Position numbers and translations under genes: made by a program. This document shows positions 28,501-39,690 of a stretch of DNA of 64,000 nucleotides, in pieces (the stretch's first letter is position 1; the number at the start of each line of letters is the position of its first letter). The notes under the pieces were generated by a model, which was not told where the DNA came from, did not search any database, and was given only the letters and a program-made list of their open reading frames with translations. This DNA is from Tubiluchus corallicola (Eukaryota; Priapulida; Priapulimorpha; Priapulimorphida; Tubiluchidae), in NCBI GenBank assembly GCA_030141605.1, contig JAQGDQ010000241.1, forward strand, positions 277,706-341,705. The letters run 5' to 3'.

Positions 28501-31500
28501 ATGTTTGTTTTGTTTCACACAATATTAAAACAATGGCTAAATATTTTCTGAAGCAGCACCCCAGTAATTTTAACTACGAGCCGCCACTGGTTACAGACTT
28601 GTAGCATAAGTCTACAACTATAAACGTTTTTAATCTCATTTTTCGTAAGTTTTGTTTAAAGGATTTTAGTGCTGTATTTCCATTATTGTGAATTAATAAT
28701 TCCTGTGTCGCAACGGATGCCGACCATGAGAATCCTACTTCTGACGCCTTATAATTTGATTATCAAAAACTTAATGCAGATGCAGACAAAAATTTATAAC
28801 CTGATGATAGTAGAATGATATTATGTTCTATAAGGACTCTTGTGTGCTCACAATACAACTACATCATGTGATCCATGTCCATATTGCATTTCTGTGACGA
28901 TGTATTCTTACGGTCATGGCAATGACTTTGAATGGGCTCAAAATTGTTTTGCAACCATGAAGAGTTTTAGGACTATAATTACTTTAACCATTTCTGTTGC
29001 ATTGTTACTAAGATCTAGAAGACCTTACTGCGATCTAATTGTCGTCACGTTATCTTTAAAGGTCGCAGTCTGGCAGTCAGCATGACGGGGATTTTACATT
29101 GCTGTGTGCAATGACTAATATCCAACAACACTAATAAAATTTACTTAAAAAGTTTCTGTTTTCATAGATCAGTTGTCATATTGTTTTAATTATTTGTTTT
29201 TGGTGTTCATTTTAATGTAGCTAGATCCCGAGTTGCTGTATAAACCTGCCTCTAAAATTCTGCACCAACATACAGAAATGTTAAATGATGTCTCCTATAA
29301 AGAGGAACAACAGGGAAAAATACGGCGGAAACGCGAAATCTTGAGTCGAGTAAAATCGGAAGAAATTCTGGATCATCGGGGTAAACGCCAAAAAGTTGTT
29401 ACAATGGTAAGTCTGATTTTAGTGAAAGTGCTCTTATGTTGCCCCTTATAGCCTCATCTCCTGCAAGGTTCTGTCTTATGTGTGCATATTCAGTAATATT
29501 CCTTCCTTCCTTTATTTCTTTTTCGTAAATTTAATCCTCATTTTACTTCATATTTGGTAAGATTTCTTAAATAGATTAAATGGATAAAAAGGGGCCTGAA
29601 GAGTGCCTGGAAATTTTCTCTATTCAGACCAAAGAAATACTTAAAAGTTGAATTAGTTCAGTAGTACTCTTTTTTGTTGATCATTTTAGCTTGATTAAAG
29701 GGCAGTGTTATCATGCAGCTTTTATGTTGCAGCTTGTGTTGTCCAAGAAAAATCCCATGTGTCATGATTATCTAGCTTTCTAATTTTTATTGGAATCCTT
29801 TATCCCTTTTGATGAATCTCAAAATTGTCACTGTTTGCTGTACAAACAATTAACAATTGGCACAATAAAGCTGTTAGTGGGTAGCCATTTTGACAAGGCT
29901 TTGATATAATGGCTATTTTTGCAATAATAGCAAAGATTGTTTGGATATGAATGTGTGTGATTATACCAGCAAAGTAACCATCGAATAAACGGCTGAAATT
30001 TTGCTGGCCTGTTTTTGCTGAAAATTAATCTGACTAAAGTTGTAAATTATGATGGTACTTTTCACGAGCGAACCTTGCAGTTTCACAAAGTTGTAATGCC
30101 AGAGTTGCCTAGAACTTAAACATTTTGAACTGCATGTTCAGAACTCAGTTTTGTATTGTGCAAAAAGCTGTGTACCAGACAAACATTTTTGAAATTGTTT
30201 AGGTATTCTACAGTGTGTCAGATATTGTTAAATTTTGTGGTTTTTTAACAAATCTGTAAGTGACAGAATGTTCAGAACTAGAAAAACTTTACCTGATGTA
30301 GAAAATACACAACAAATATTTATCAAACGTGTGGAGTTGGTTTAACGATTGCATTGCTTTTTTCATGATTGCAGGATTGTGCTCGCGGCACAGCCAAGTG
30401 CTTCCAATTTGTCTGTAACATAGGAGAGCTAGGGAGTGATGAGACAGCTGTGATACGCATTAGAGCTCGTTTATGGAATAGTACATTAGTAGCGGTAAGA
30501 GACTTGATTTGTATTTTTTCTGTCTGATCCACAAAACGGGCACTTCAGACTGCTTTCTGCACTTTTAATAGTTTTAAATTCAGGACTAAAATGCACAGCA
30601 AGAGATGTTGGGAAGTCATTTTGTAAGAGAGTTTGCTTAAAGCTCAATTTTCCACAGTTCTTTTCTTTGTTAGTTATATCGATAACGTAAAATGCGACTG
30701 CTTTTGGTACTTGGTCATTCATTCTTAGTTGAGTGAACAATCATTGCTATCATTTTTATCACACTTTGTATGCAAACACTAGCCATTGCATTCTCCTGCC
30801 ACAATAAGCCATTCTACGCAAGCACAGTTGCTGTAGGTCAAAGGTTAACTGAACCCAGCATGTCTTAAATAACTACAATGGTCATGTGACTTTATACACG
30901 TAACTACATGTAGATAAAACGGGTGAAACACATGGTTATTTTTATTGTAATAATACACATGTATAATTTTAAACTAACGTATTATTCTTATCTGAAAACA
31001 GCTAGCAAAATAGAAGCAGCAATCCATGTAAAATGAAACAAATGAAGCAAAAATTAACGTTAAGAATTGTTACTAATACAACAGCATGGGCTGCGAGGCA
31101 TTGTTAAGTGTAAACAAATGTGTTGAGTGGTTCAGATAGCATTGTTAGGTTAACCTAACCTTTGACCTTTTCACGATGATCATCAATCACTGGAACTGTG
31201 AAAAGGCTTATTGATAAATATCATATTGCTGGCAGACTCAAATAAATTGTGCTTTGCTTATGCTTTTAAACTGAATTCTGTCTACAGTTAACAGATTATT
31301 ATTAATAATTACAGTAACTATGGTCTCTTACCTTTTACAGTTAACAGTATTAAAGTTAGAATCAAATTGCCTCAATTTCAATGTGAAACGTGTAGAAAAA
31401 ATTAGCTGTCGTAAATCTGCAGTTTGGTATTCCATTAGAGTACTTTCTATTGCAGGATTACAGCAATGTAGACTACGTTCAAATAATATCAAGAGCGACT

Positions 31501-33263
31501 GTAGAAATAGATCCATCGCTAAACGTTGAGCAGAATGTCTCAAATGACAGTGCTTTTGTAAGTATGACTGTATGTCACGGTGCATTAATTTCAAACCATG
31601 AAATTTCATGTCATAGCTGCCCGGAAAGCAGAAGGTCAGAGTTCAAGTCTCAGTGGAGGTGCAAAAGTTTTTCAGACTTTCAAATCTCGTATTACTTTCA
31701 TGTATTTATTGAATAATTATGTAAGTGGAGCATATGTTCTGTTTCTTCTTTATTTTTGTGTTTAGTGGGTTTTTTCCTGCAAATTTCTGCTACTAGACTT
31801 CCAAAATTTGTATGCCACATTTGCTTGTTTAACAGCATACAAATAATAGCAGAGTGCAGAGTCAATTTTCTGACACATTCTATTTTCTGAAATATCTACA
31901 GCAATGAAACTTTCAGTGTTTATATTACTTGGTTTTTCATCCCTGGCTTTCAAGTGTGGCAGTGCTCAATTGATCAGTTCTCCATTGTGGGACTAAACTC
32001 AGTTAATAACACTGATTTGCCAATTCTAAAATCTATTTATTTCTATTCCTTTATCTTAAACCAAAAAGTAAGCTGTCATTTTGAGTCTAAAATAACCTTT
32101 ATTATTAAAGTAGCCAAGTTTATCCGTAAAAAATTTGACAAACAAAATACTGTAACAATTGATTTTACATTTTATGTTTTAGGTTGTTACAAAAGCATAT
32201 CCAGATGCATTGCATGTAGAAGTAGAACAAGAAATTCCGCTGTGGGTCATAATAGTCTCAGTTGCAGCTGGAGTGATAGTCTTAATACTCATTATTGTTG
32301 TGCTATGTTTGGTAAGTGTGCCTAAGGCAGTTTTTGATTCAAATCGTTTCCTTCTTGTGGCCTTTTGTATTACTAGCAGTACTATAAATGTGTTTGTACA
32401 TTCATTTGATGTAATGCATAGCCTCCTAACTGTGGTGCTGCAGCACCTCCATTTGTAGTGTAATGGATAAGGCTGTAAAGCTTACTATTTTGATCCAGAG
32501 ATTCCTGTTTTGATGCAGTGTGATTTAGGGGCTTACCTAGCCAGTTGTTTGAGAAAATAGCATTTGGTGATAAGGCCGTCCAAAGGCAAGGTAACTGTGG
32601 TTAGTTCATTAAACTGTTCTTTGGCCACTTTTTTGTATGATATTTGAAGTTTAAGAACAAATTAATTCTGTCTCATTAAACTCATTAAATATAAAACAGG
32701 CTTCATCTTGGCAGCATTGTTCTTGTCTTCTATAGATAGAGAGATCGTAAAGCTCAAGTTTATTATATTTCTGCTATTAATTATTTTTAGCTGTTAACAG
32801 AGATAGTTCTCTGACAAATAGAGTTTTCTTATCATAAACATTGGCTTGGCAGTTGAACCTGCAACTGGGATGCTTTCCTCTTCTACTGAATAAGCTTAAT
32901 TGTCCTGTGCCAGGAATAATGCAATCTAAAGTGAAGTTTTCAATAATAACTTTGGCGCATTACAGACAGTAATTGACTTTTTGCAGCAAAAACTCCATGG
33001 TATTTTTACCACGGAATTGGGACATTTCACACGAATTAAAACAAGGGTGACTAACGCACTGTAGTTATGTAACCTGCTGGATTGAAATTAGCATCTGCAG
33101 CCGTCATATTTCAGATTTTACAACACTTGAAATTTTAAAATTCCCATTGCTAGATATCAGCATTGATTTATCACCTTTTTTGCAGTTGGGCTTTTTTAAA
33201 CGAGATCGACCGAAGATGGAAACGGTTACGCTGGAGAAGAGCACGGCTAATGATTGGCACTGA
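11345..33263 (+). CDS. Integrin alpha chain, laminin-receptor-like (5' exon missing)
   Basis: This gene encodes the alpha subunit of a cell-surface adhesion heterodimer that binds extracellular matrix and signals through a short cytoplasmic tail. Exons read as: 11345-11484, 14013-14092, 14279-14461, 15261-15417, 15731-15953, 16869-16959, 17440-17560, 17882-17970, 18728-18867, 19690-19788, 20357-20508, 20761-20855, 21487-21722, 22305-22446, 23075-23164, 23544-23707, 24433-24538, 25114-25233, 25717-25776, 27473-27541 (less certain), 29221-29406, 30375-30494, 31456-31557, 32183-32311, 33186-33263. All junctions are GT-AG and phases agree throughout, giving about 1,056 residues. The order is seven-blade FG-GAP propeller without I domain, thigh/calf domains, furin site, transmembrane helix, GFFKR. 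The match pattern (GYCQ, CGxDxVC, DCxxGxAKC) is closest to the alpha3/6/7 and insect PS1 group. The signal peptide and first 50 or so residues are missing; the first exon base completes a codon begun upstream. The final stop is TGA. Confidence 0.93.
11833..12141 (-). other. Unidentified antisense reading frame in integrin intron
   Basis: A 102-codon frame begins with two methionines and runs on the minus strand inside the intron between the first two integrin exons found here. It is rich in Lys and Glu in the middle and has no signal peptide or motif I recognise. In an AT-rich intron a frame this long is unusual but can arise by chance. I cannot tell whether it is a decayed mobile-element gene or non-coding. 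Confidence 0.15.
14540..15045 (+). repeat. Intronic dispersed repeat, copy A
   Basis: This block in the intron after exon 14279-14461 is similar in order and orientation to 21000-21430. Shared phrases include ACAAAGTTA, GAAAGAAAAT, a CCANCTGGT segment, TTTAAATTTACAAGTT and GCATGTAAGTGATA. The two copies are clearly diverged, and no coding capacity is visible. Confidence 0.55.
17240..17320 (-). repeat. tRNA-like SINE scrap in integrin intron
   Basis: The minus strand carries a B box (TTGGTTCAAATCC) followed by a T-rich tail, and upstream a GTTAGCACTTACAACACC stretch with A-box-like spacing. It lies just before an integrin exon. Confidence 0.35.
19565..19611. repeat. TG microsatellite
   Basis: (TG)n with two CG interruptions, in an integrin intron about 80 bases before exon 19690-19788. 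Confidence 0.9.
19801..20126. mobile_element. MITE family 1, copy 1
   Basis: The left end GGCACATTCTGACTA and the right end CTAGTCTGAACACGC form imperfect terminal inverted repeats. The same termini recur at about 36.0-36.3 kb and 61.6 kb. The element lies in an integrin intron, 12 bases after the donor of exon 19690-19788. Its interior is full of GAGTTA/TAACTC motifs in both orientations and has no coding capacity. No clear target duplication is visible. Confidence 0.6.
21000..21430 (+). repeat. Intronic dispersed repeat, copy B
   Basis: Second copy of the repeat at 14540-15045, in the intron after exon 20761-20855, in the same orientation. Copy B contains a short CATGCTGTAAAACAGCATG palindrome. 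Confidence 0.55.
21721..21840 (+). repeat. Six 20-bp repeats containing donor-like sites
   Basis: Exactly six head-to-tail 20-base units with consensus GAGTAAGTGGAGTAATGAAT. The first two bases are the last bases of exon 21487-21722, so the real splice donor (GA|GTAAGT) sits at the head of unit 1. Four of the six units carry GTAAGT and two carry GTAAAT. In the exon frame each unit reads GAG TAA, so using a later donor would add a premature stop. Confidence 0.9.
25356..25560. repeat. Imperfect GAT/TGA trinucleotide tract
   Basis: About 200 bases of GATGATGAT with GATAGT, GACGAT and GGTGAT variants in the integrin intron before exon 25717-25776. Confidence 0.85.
27473..27541 (+). other. Probable integrin cassette exon, 69 nt
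   Basis: A relatively GC-rich 69-base segment reads open in phase 0 for 23 codons (begins ENLVMSVSYRQ, ends GSTDKQ). It is bounded by AG and GTACTG and lies in a 3.4-kb intron between two phase-0 exons. Including or skipping it leaves the frame intact. The polypyrimidine tract is weak, so it could be an alternative exon or a false one. It would extend calf-2 just before the cleavage-site exon. Confidence 0.5.
28047..28589. mobile_element. hAT-type MITE
   Basis: A 543-base element begins CAGTGGTGGCTCGT and ends ACGAGCCGCCACTG, the terminal inverted repeat style of hAT transposons. It is flanked by GTTACAGG on the left and GTTACAGA on the right, an 8-bp target duplication with one mismatch, the size hAT elements make. 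It has no transposase, so it is non-autonomous. It sits in the integrin intron between the 69-nt cassette exon and the furin-site exon. Confidence 0.88.
29221..29406 (+). other. Integrin exon with furin cleavage site
   Basis: This 62-codon exon contains IRRKRE, a dibasic furin-type site at the place where non-I-domain integrin alpha chains are cut into heavy and light chains. A second basic cluster (RGKRQK) lies 20 or so residues on. The following exon begins with Asp-Cys and carries the conserved C-x7-C-x4-C-x-IG-x-L light-chain pattern, so the order of cleavage site then light chain is as expected. Confidence 0.88.
30375..33263 (+). other. Integrin light chain, transmembrane helix and tail
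   Basis: Four exons encode the light chain. Exon 30375-30494 has DCARGTAKCF, the IGEL segment and RARLWNST. Exon 32183-32311 has a proximal Trp and about 24 hydrophobic residues, the membrane helix. Exon 33186-33263 begins Leu-Gly-Phe-Phe-Lys-Arg, the membrane-proximal hinge that contacts the beta tail, and stops after 20 more residues ending DWH. The tail is short for the laminin-receptor class. Confidence 0.92.
31590..31665 (+). repeat. tRNA-like SINE scrap
   Basis: A B-box-like segment (CAGAGTTCAAGTCTC) follows a CATAGCTGCCCGG stretch and precedes GTTTTTCAG. It lies just downstream of an integrin exon donor. Confidence 0.3.
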
Positions 33264-33584
33264 CGCTGAGTTAAATTAGCTCATCATTTTTGTAACTATG
33301 TCCATTGTTGCGTGAAATCAGTTAACACGTTCGTCCATCCTGTATCACTCATGCATGCATAGAATTCTGCAAAGTTGTGAATTCCCACCTTGGTTTACAT
33401 TGTTCCATTTAAATGTTCTGAGATAGTTTTTCGTCTATGGATTTGTTGTCACCGCCATCAGTTCTGTTATTCTAGTGATTCCATGTACTTGGGGAAGGTC
33501 ATTCATTGAACCATTTGCTAGAGAAACTCATTCATCTTCTTCATTCATGTACCCACGCCGAGAGTGGTCATTCCATAGGTAAGC

Positions 33585-33860
33585 TGTTTAGTCGTGTCTG
33601 TTTGTGTGTCCATCTGTCCAGGCGATGTCTGGGCAAGAACTGGGAAACCGTTGATTTTTAGGTTAAAGACACAAGGTAAAAAAAATATCAAGTAGTCAAA
33701 ACGGAATGAAGTTATAATCCCAAACTTGGCATAGGGATAGGTCTACCAATGACCTGGAAACTGGCTGCTTCTTGGTTCTATAGTTCCAAAATCAAAGTCT
33801 TAAGTCGTAAGATCGAAAGCGTCAGAATAATTAGTTTTTGGGCTTCTCCCCTAGTTTATC
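33585..33860 (+). repeat. Dispersed repeat, copy 2
   Basis: Second copy of the repeat at 5540-5850, with the TGTCTGTTTGTGTGTCCATC start, ACTGGGAAACCGTTGATTTT, and GCATAGGGATAGGTCT in the same order. It falls in the likely integrin 3' UTR or just beyond it. Confidence 0.45.
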
Positions 33861-35738
33861 TGCATTCAGAAAGGGGGTGTTAGATATAGATATTTAATTA
33901 AAGCGTCCTTTTTTATATAAAATTGTGTTTTTCATGTCCAACAAATGTTCTGAAACATATGACCTTCCCTAATACATAACTGAAGAAATACTAAATTGTT
34001 TGCAGAATTTTATGCATGCGAGTATTTTTGTCTTGATACAGGCTGTGATAATGAGCAAAACTGGCCTATTTTGCAATTGACGTGAGGCTGTTATGTGTAA
34101 AGTGAGAATCGGGCCATCTTTTCCTGTATTATATTTACATCTGTGATGTTTGTATGAGGTGAGGTAGTGCCACTGTAGTCTTCAATGATTTCGTCACATG
34201 AAATCACGTGTTTATCGAGTTTCTAGTGTCTACAGATGGAAATAACAGCAGAAAGTATATGTAAGGCATGTAGTGTAAATAAGTGAAATGATAAGGCATG
34301 CTGTTTGTGGTTGTTGTTGTTTTTAAGTAACATTGTAGTAAATAATCGATTATTTTCCTTTGTAAGACAGATTAATTAATATTTTCAAAATAGGTTTTTC
34401 CCATTCCTTTGGACAAAAGGGAGAACTTAAACTATCAGGCAATTTCTTTTCCCTTTCTATTATCCAAGTTTCTTTTAGTTGGAAAAAATGCCACTTGCTT
34501 CACTGTGCCCATTCAAATATTCTTGCAGGAAAACTATGTAGCTGAACTGATCAGCAAGCTGTAGTTGGACTGTTTTCCTCTGGGCACCTGAACTTTACTC
34601 AACTATGACCATTCCTTACGCACTATCAAAACCGGTAAAGTGTGGATGGGCATTTGTCCATAACATATGCCCTACAGACATTGAGCAGACACAAACTAAC
34701 TCACAAGCCTTGAGGTAAATTTCCCAGAAAGGCTCAAGTTTTGTTAGCACGTTGGTCATACGTACAGCTATTGTCAATAATGTTAAGCGGCATGTGTTGT
34801 TTGACACGTCATGTTGCCCTGATTATAAAATAGTTTCAGTCAGGTAAACGGACATAAATACTAATAAGTAGTAACAAAGATCGTATCGTGTGATATGTTG
34901 GCAACATTAGTGTGTAAACAATTTGGTCATTGTTGTGTTTTAATCACTTTTGTGCAACGATGCCAGACAGTATGAATTATATTGTGTGTCTTTCTGGGAA
35001 ATTTAGATCACCACTTATACCACTGTTAATCCTACACTTAAGCAAGCGTTTCAGTGCTCATTTCATAACTGTGCAGAAGGAAGCAATGTATCTTCAGAAT
35101 GTTCAGTTTTGTTTCATTTTGGTGCTGTTGGGGCAATTAAAAACTTAGAATTCAACTACGTTTATGAAAAGTTGTAAAATTATTAATCAAGTAGTGACTT
35201 AATTAACAAAATCGTATAAGATAATTTATTTTTACTTCTTCTTATATAGCTGGTTTCTCACACTGTGTTCTTGATTGCAAAGTTAAACACTATTGGGTCT
35301 CTTTAGTAAATGGATGGGTGACAATCATTAAAACCATGTTTTCATTTGCAACTAGCTATTTCTTATGTAAAATGTGATGTATACTTGTCTGAACTTCACT
35401 CATCTGCTGGTTCAGTTTTTCGTTTAAGAAGATTATTCCTGATAATAAGCTAGGTCAGGTGTCACCACAGCCTTTGTCATTGAGTGTCATATCTTGGCTT
35501 GCAGAAAACCAAACTGCATTAAATATACACAAAATACACAAGAGTAAAACACATAATTATTATTGCAGAAATATTTCGCTTAAATGAAATAGGCCTGTAT
35601 GACACTATACGAAGTATAGAGGAGGTTCAAGTGAGAAACTTAAACCTTATAACATCCTTTGTCTTATCAAATTAGTCAACTAAACGATTAAATTTTTAAT
35701 TTCTGACATTCTAATCCAAGATAAGGTGTAGTAATTTG

Positions 35739-35744
35739 AATAAA
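35739..35744 (+). terminator. Possible integrin polyadenylation signal
   Basis: This is the first canonical AATAAA downstream of the integrin stop codon, about 2.5 kb away. A weaker ATTAAA occurs at about 33897. Confidence 0.25.
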
Positions 35745-35940
35745 CATTGTAAAAATAGTCTTTAATTACAAAATTATTACGATTTCATTTTGCCTAAAGC
35801 GTGAGGCCAGCTTTTCTCAAAACTGACCCAAAATGAGGGTGAAGATACCTTGCTTCATTTGCACAGTGTCGATTTATTATTACACATGGAGATCTTTATG
35901 GTACTCGGTGTAAAGGTATGTAGTAGACATGTATGTATGT

Positions 35941-36234
35941 AAACATTAGAATATCTGTTTAAGGCACTTCAATCTATTTATAAGAAATATTCCTAACCGA
36001 ACATTCAGACTTGAGAGTTAACATGCAAGTGTGAAATGGCTTAGCAAGTTCTCTTGACAAGCTTTTGCAAATTCTTCAAGAGTAGCAAAACATTAGAATA
36101 TCTGTTTAAGGCACTGTAATCTGTATAACAAATATTCTTAACCCAACGTTCAGACTTCAGAGTTAACATGCAAGTGTGAAATGGGTTAGCAAGGTCTCTT
36201 GGCATGCTTTTGCAAACTTTTCAAGAGTTATTGA
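35941..36234. repeat. 147-bp tandem duplication
   Basis: Two adjacent copies of a 147-base unit, each starting AAACATTAGAATATCTG and ending near CAAGAGT. Several substitutions separate them, so the duplication is not recent. It lies within MITE family 1 copy 2. Confidence 0.85.
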
Positions 36235-36325
36235 AAATTCTCTACGACAGTAAGCATGAGCTGACTTTCAGCAAAACTCGCAACATACCTCACTCAGAGA
36301 GAAAATTCTCTACTCTGAACGTGCC
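35962..36325. mobile_element. MITE family 1, copy 2
   Basis: The right end CTACTCTGAACGTGCC is the reverse complement of the family left end (GGCACATTCAGACTAG) with few changes. The left end contains TTCAGACTT and is blurred by the internal tandem duplication, so the left edge is approximate. Confidence 0.5.
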
Positions 36326-38157
36326 GTTAGTTCTATGCATCTGACTTTAGCAACCATGCATCTAGCACAAAATGTTCCTGACACATGAATGCATAGAAAC
36401 TTCTTACAACAATAATGAACCTTCTTAGGGGTGTCTGTAATTTGTTATATCAGTCCAAGCAAATTGCAATAAAAACGTGTTGCCTAAAATGGCATTATTT
36501 ATTGAAAATTAGTCTGTTTTGTTAGTCGCAATTAGTCAGTTTGTTAAAATGTTATGTAAAGCAATTTTTTGTGCATTTATTAATGTTGTTGTAAATAGTT
36601 GGTCAGTGGTCAATCAGTTTTAAAAGGTGCCCGATAATGGCTCCCATTTTTAATCTGCTAGTACGAGCTTAGTTTGTAAGTGTTAAATGTTTTCTTATAT
36701 GTTTTAACAAAAATACTAGCAATGGTACTGTTCCCAACCTGCTGAAATTAACTGGATTTTTTTCTGGCTTAATCCAGGTTGTAGTTACGATCACACTTGC
36801 GTAGCTATGCATTGCAGTTTTGAATTCTTTAACCTTATCCAGATGACTTTTTTATACTACAAACATTCGTGGCTGGTCCACTATTGTTTGCCTTTGGAAT
36901 TTTCATGCATACTCAATGACTTTATTGGAAGCTAAAACATTTTTTATGTATAGTTTTTTCATGTATGTCATTCATATGTTAACAAAAAATTCTAGTATTT
37001 TTCAAGTCTTCTAAACACCATAATCAGTCTTTGCCAATATTACAATGTTTTATGTTTTGCTTTGCAGATAAGATAACAAATGTACATTAAGGTAAAATAA
37101 AAAAATTATAAAAAAAAACTTTTTTATCAGATTAGAGCATGTCCTATATTACTGCTTTGTAATTACAACTGCTCTATAGCTTTGAATTCAAGACACTGCC
37201 AATTTGTATAGTACAATGTATTATCTTTTTTGTTTGTTATTATCAACAATTATTGCCAAATGTACAGTTCTAGTCACCATAACAACATTATTATTGCGTT
37301 TTTACATGTAGTTGTAGCATTCTTGGATATAAATGGACTTTGTAATATAATAATATAATGATATATGATTGTAATTTTACTCGTGAGTTTAGAATTTTCT
37401 GTTAGAATTTACATTTTTTCAGCTTTTTTGCAATAACTGGCTCAAATGAGGAAGATAAGATAAGATCAGATATATTTATGTATCTCCTGCATGTTTAACA
37501 TTACACGCACGCACGCACGCCCGACCGCGAAAAATATTTTGTAGTATTGTAATTAGAAGAAAATGCAGTTAGTGCGGAGAAAGGGTAGTGAACGGCCATA
37601 TAGTCAACAAAGTCAGCTACATTTATTTTAGTGCTTCTGGATATTTCATAAAACCTGAATTAGCTAATGATTGTAAAAAATTCATTTCTTAGAATTCATC
37701 AAGATACTGAAATAAGTACCTCAATGGGAGAATTCAACAAAGAACAGAAGCACAATTAAAAACTAAAAATGCATTGAAATAATATAATTATAAGCAACTA
37801 AAGTACCATGCATGTTTAAAAGTGAAAATTATGGAAATTAATACATGTGTGAAGCTTCAAAATTGTGCTATAAAGTAAAAAAAAGAAAAGAGTCTTCACG
37901 GAGTACAGTAGTTGAAAGAAATAAATAACTAATACATTTTATTGATTTAGAATCAGCAAAAATTCCGGGCCTTATCATAAATCTGTCAGTGGACTGCTCG
38001 TTGAAGATCTTATTTAATTACTCAAGGTCACATTTCATCGTCGATTTTGGTACTCCTGTTTTGGAATCTGAAATGTGTTTTGTTGTACTTTCCCATGAGC
38101 GATGTAAATTGTCGGAAGTTTAAAAAATTCAAACGCCTAGTTGGAAACAACAATAAC

Positions 38158-38742
38158 GCCTGGTTTACACGATCCGACAAAGTCGGGCTGTCGGATGAAT
38201 AGTTTATACGACCAGACAAAATCGAACGACAAAATTGGATGGAGACGGACAGATTTTATAAGACGTCATGTGAGCAGGAAAATCCGATCGATTCGTCGGA
38301 TAATAGTCAGGAGGGCTATCTTCCGATTCTCTGGTATTACATGTATATAATAAAACTTCTCGCTTTCACGTGACATATTATATAGACTATTATGAATTTG
38401 AAAAGGCGTATTAAATAGTGTAAATAAGAGAAAATAAGCTTTAATCAAGTTGTGTGCAGCGTAGCGTATGATGTGGGGTGACCACAGTAAAGAAAGAGAG
38501 CGAGTTGGAAGAAGGGAAGGGAGAACGAGGCGGAAAGTAACTAAGGATGTGAGAGCAGGGAAGAGAGAGAGGACGTAGCGAGAGAGAGAGTGAGTGAAAG
38601 GGAGTGGGAGTAGTTTTACATCATTTAACAAGTAATACAAGATTTGTCGGCTGACAAAATCGGATCGTGTAAACGTAATATCCGACAGCAGTCAGTCTGC
38701 ATCCCACAACATCCGATGAAAATCAGATCGTCTAAACCGGGC
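38158..38742. mobile_element. Non-autonomous inverted-repeat DNA element
   Basis: The left end GCCTGGTTTACACGATC and the right end (reverse complement) GCCCGGTTTAGACGATC match at 15 of 17 positions. Further inverted matches inside each end (CACGATCCGA, GTCGGAT) extend the ends. The 585-base element has no transposase. A GA-rich stretch occupies part of the middle. A target-site duplication is not obvious, so the superfamily is open. Confidence 0.65.
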
Positions 38743-39496
38743 TTAAGAACCCGAGCGTCTGTAAGCTGCATTACCATATACTGAGGACAGATTTTGGTGT
38801 GAAAATCGATAAAAAATGGCCAATGGTTTAAGACCAAAGACTTTGCCTGTATTTGTCGAGTAATAATACACAAATATTACGTGAAACTTTTATTAATATT
38901 AGTGGAGGCGTACTTTGCGAACACGAATTGCGCATACAGTCTGATGGTGACTTAGGTGGTCAAAATCACGAATAGACTTCAGCATAAAGACATAACGTTG
39001 CTCAAATGCTGCTTTTGTGTTAAAAACACCAACTAGGCGAATGACCAATACAACTATTTATAGATATTTCGAGTCGAAATTTTTTTCGACAGACAAACAA
39101 ATAATTTTTCATAAAACAAATATCATAAAAAAGCCCTTATATAATAATTTTTTAAAACTTTTATTTGAAAAACCCAAAGTTGTAAAGAATGTTATAAATA
39201 ATTTAAAAACTTAACTTTTTAGTTAATTATATTAATGTAATTGTAATACGTTGTGTTCTATGGGGATTCGCTTAAAGATAAATGAACGAATAAAATGCTG
39301 AGAATAAAACCAAAATAGCCTCGTTTTACGCAGAATTTATTAAAATTCTGAGTGTGGTGCGATAAGATAAGAATTTGATTCAGGATTGACTGTCGTCTTC
39401 GTTTCCGTCTTTCCTTCTCCTTTCATTGTTCAACAGAATTATGTTTGCGTTACTTACTGAAGGAATCGGTACAGTTATATTTATTGGGTTTGTTTA

Positions 39497-39497
39497 C

Positions 39498-39579
<82 letters not shown>

Positions 39580-39690
39580 ATTATTATTATTATTATTGTC
39601 ATCATCATTGTCATATCATTATCATTATCGTTATTGTCATCATCATCATCATTAGTATTGCTTATTTATTTATTTACTTATTTATTTATT
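39497..39690. repeat. ATT/GTT/CAT trinucleotide tract
   Basis: A nearly pure (ATT)n block of about 50 bases, then (GTT)10, then ATT and CAT variants and a TTTA tail. Confidence 0.95.

Larger units (their letters stand above)
33264..38157. other. Integrin 3' region and intergenic DNA
   Basis: No further coding exon is supported. The integrin 3' UTR starts here. The first ATTAAA-type signal is at about 33897 and the first canonical AATAAA at 35739-35744, so the polyadenylation site is uncertain. The stretch contains a dispersed repeat, a 147-bp tandem duplication inside a MITE and a short GCAC microsatellite near 37505. The rest is AT-rich. Confidence 0.5.
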
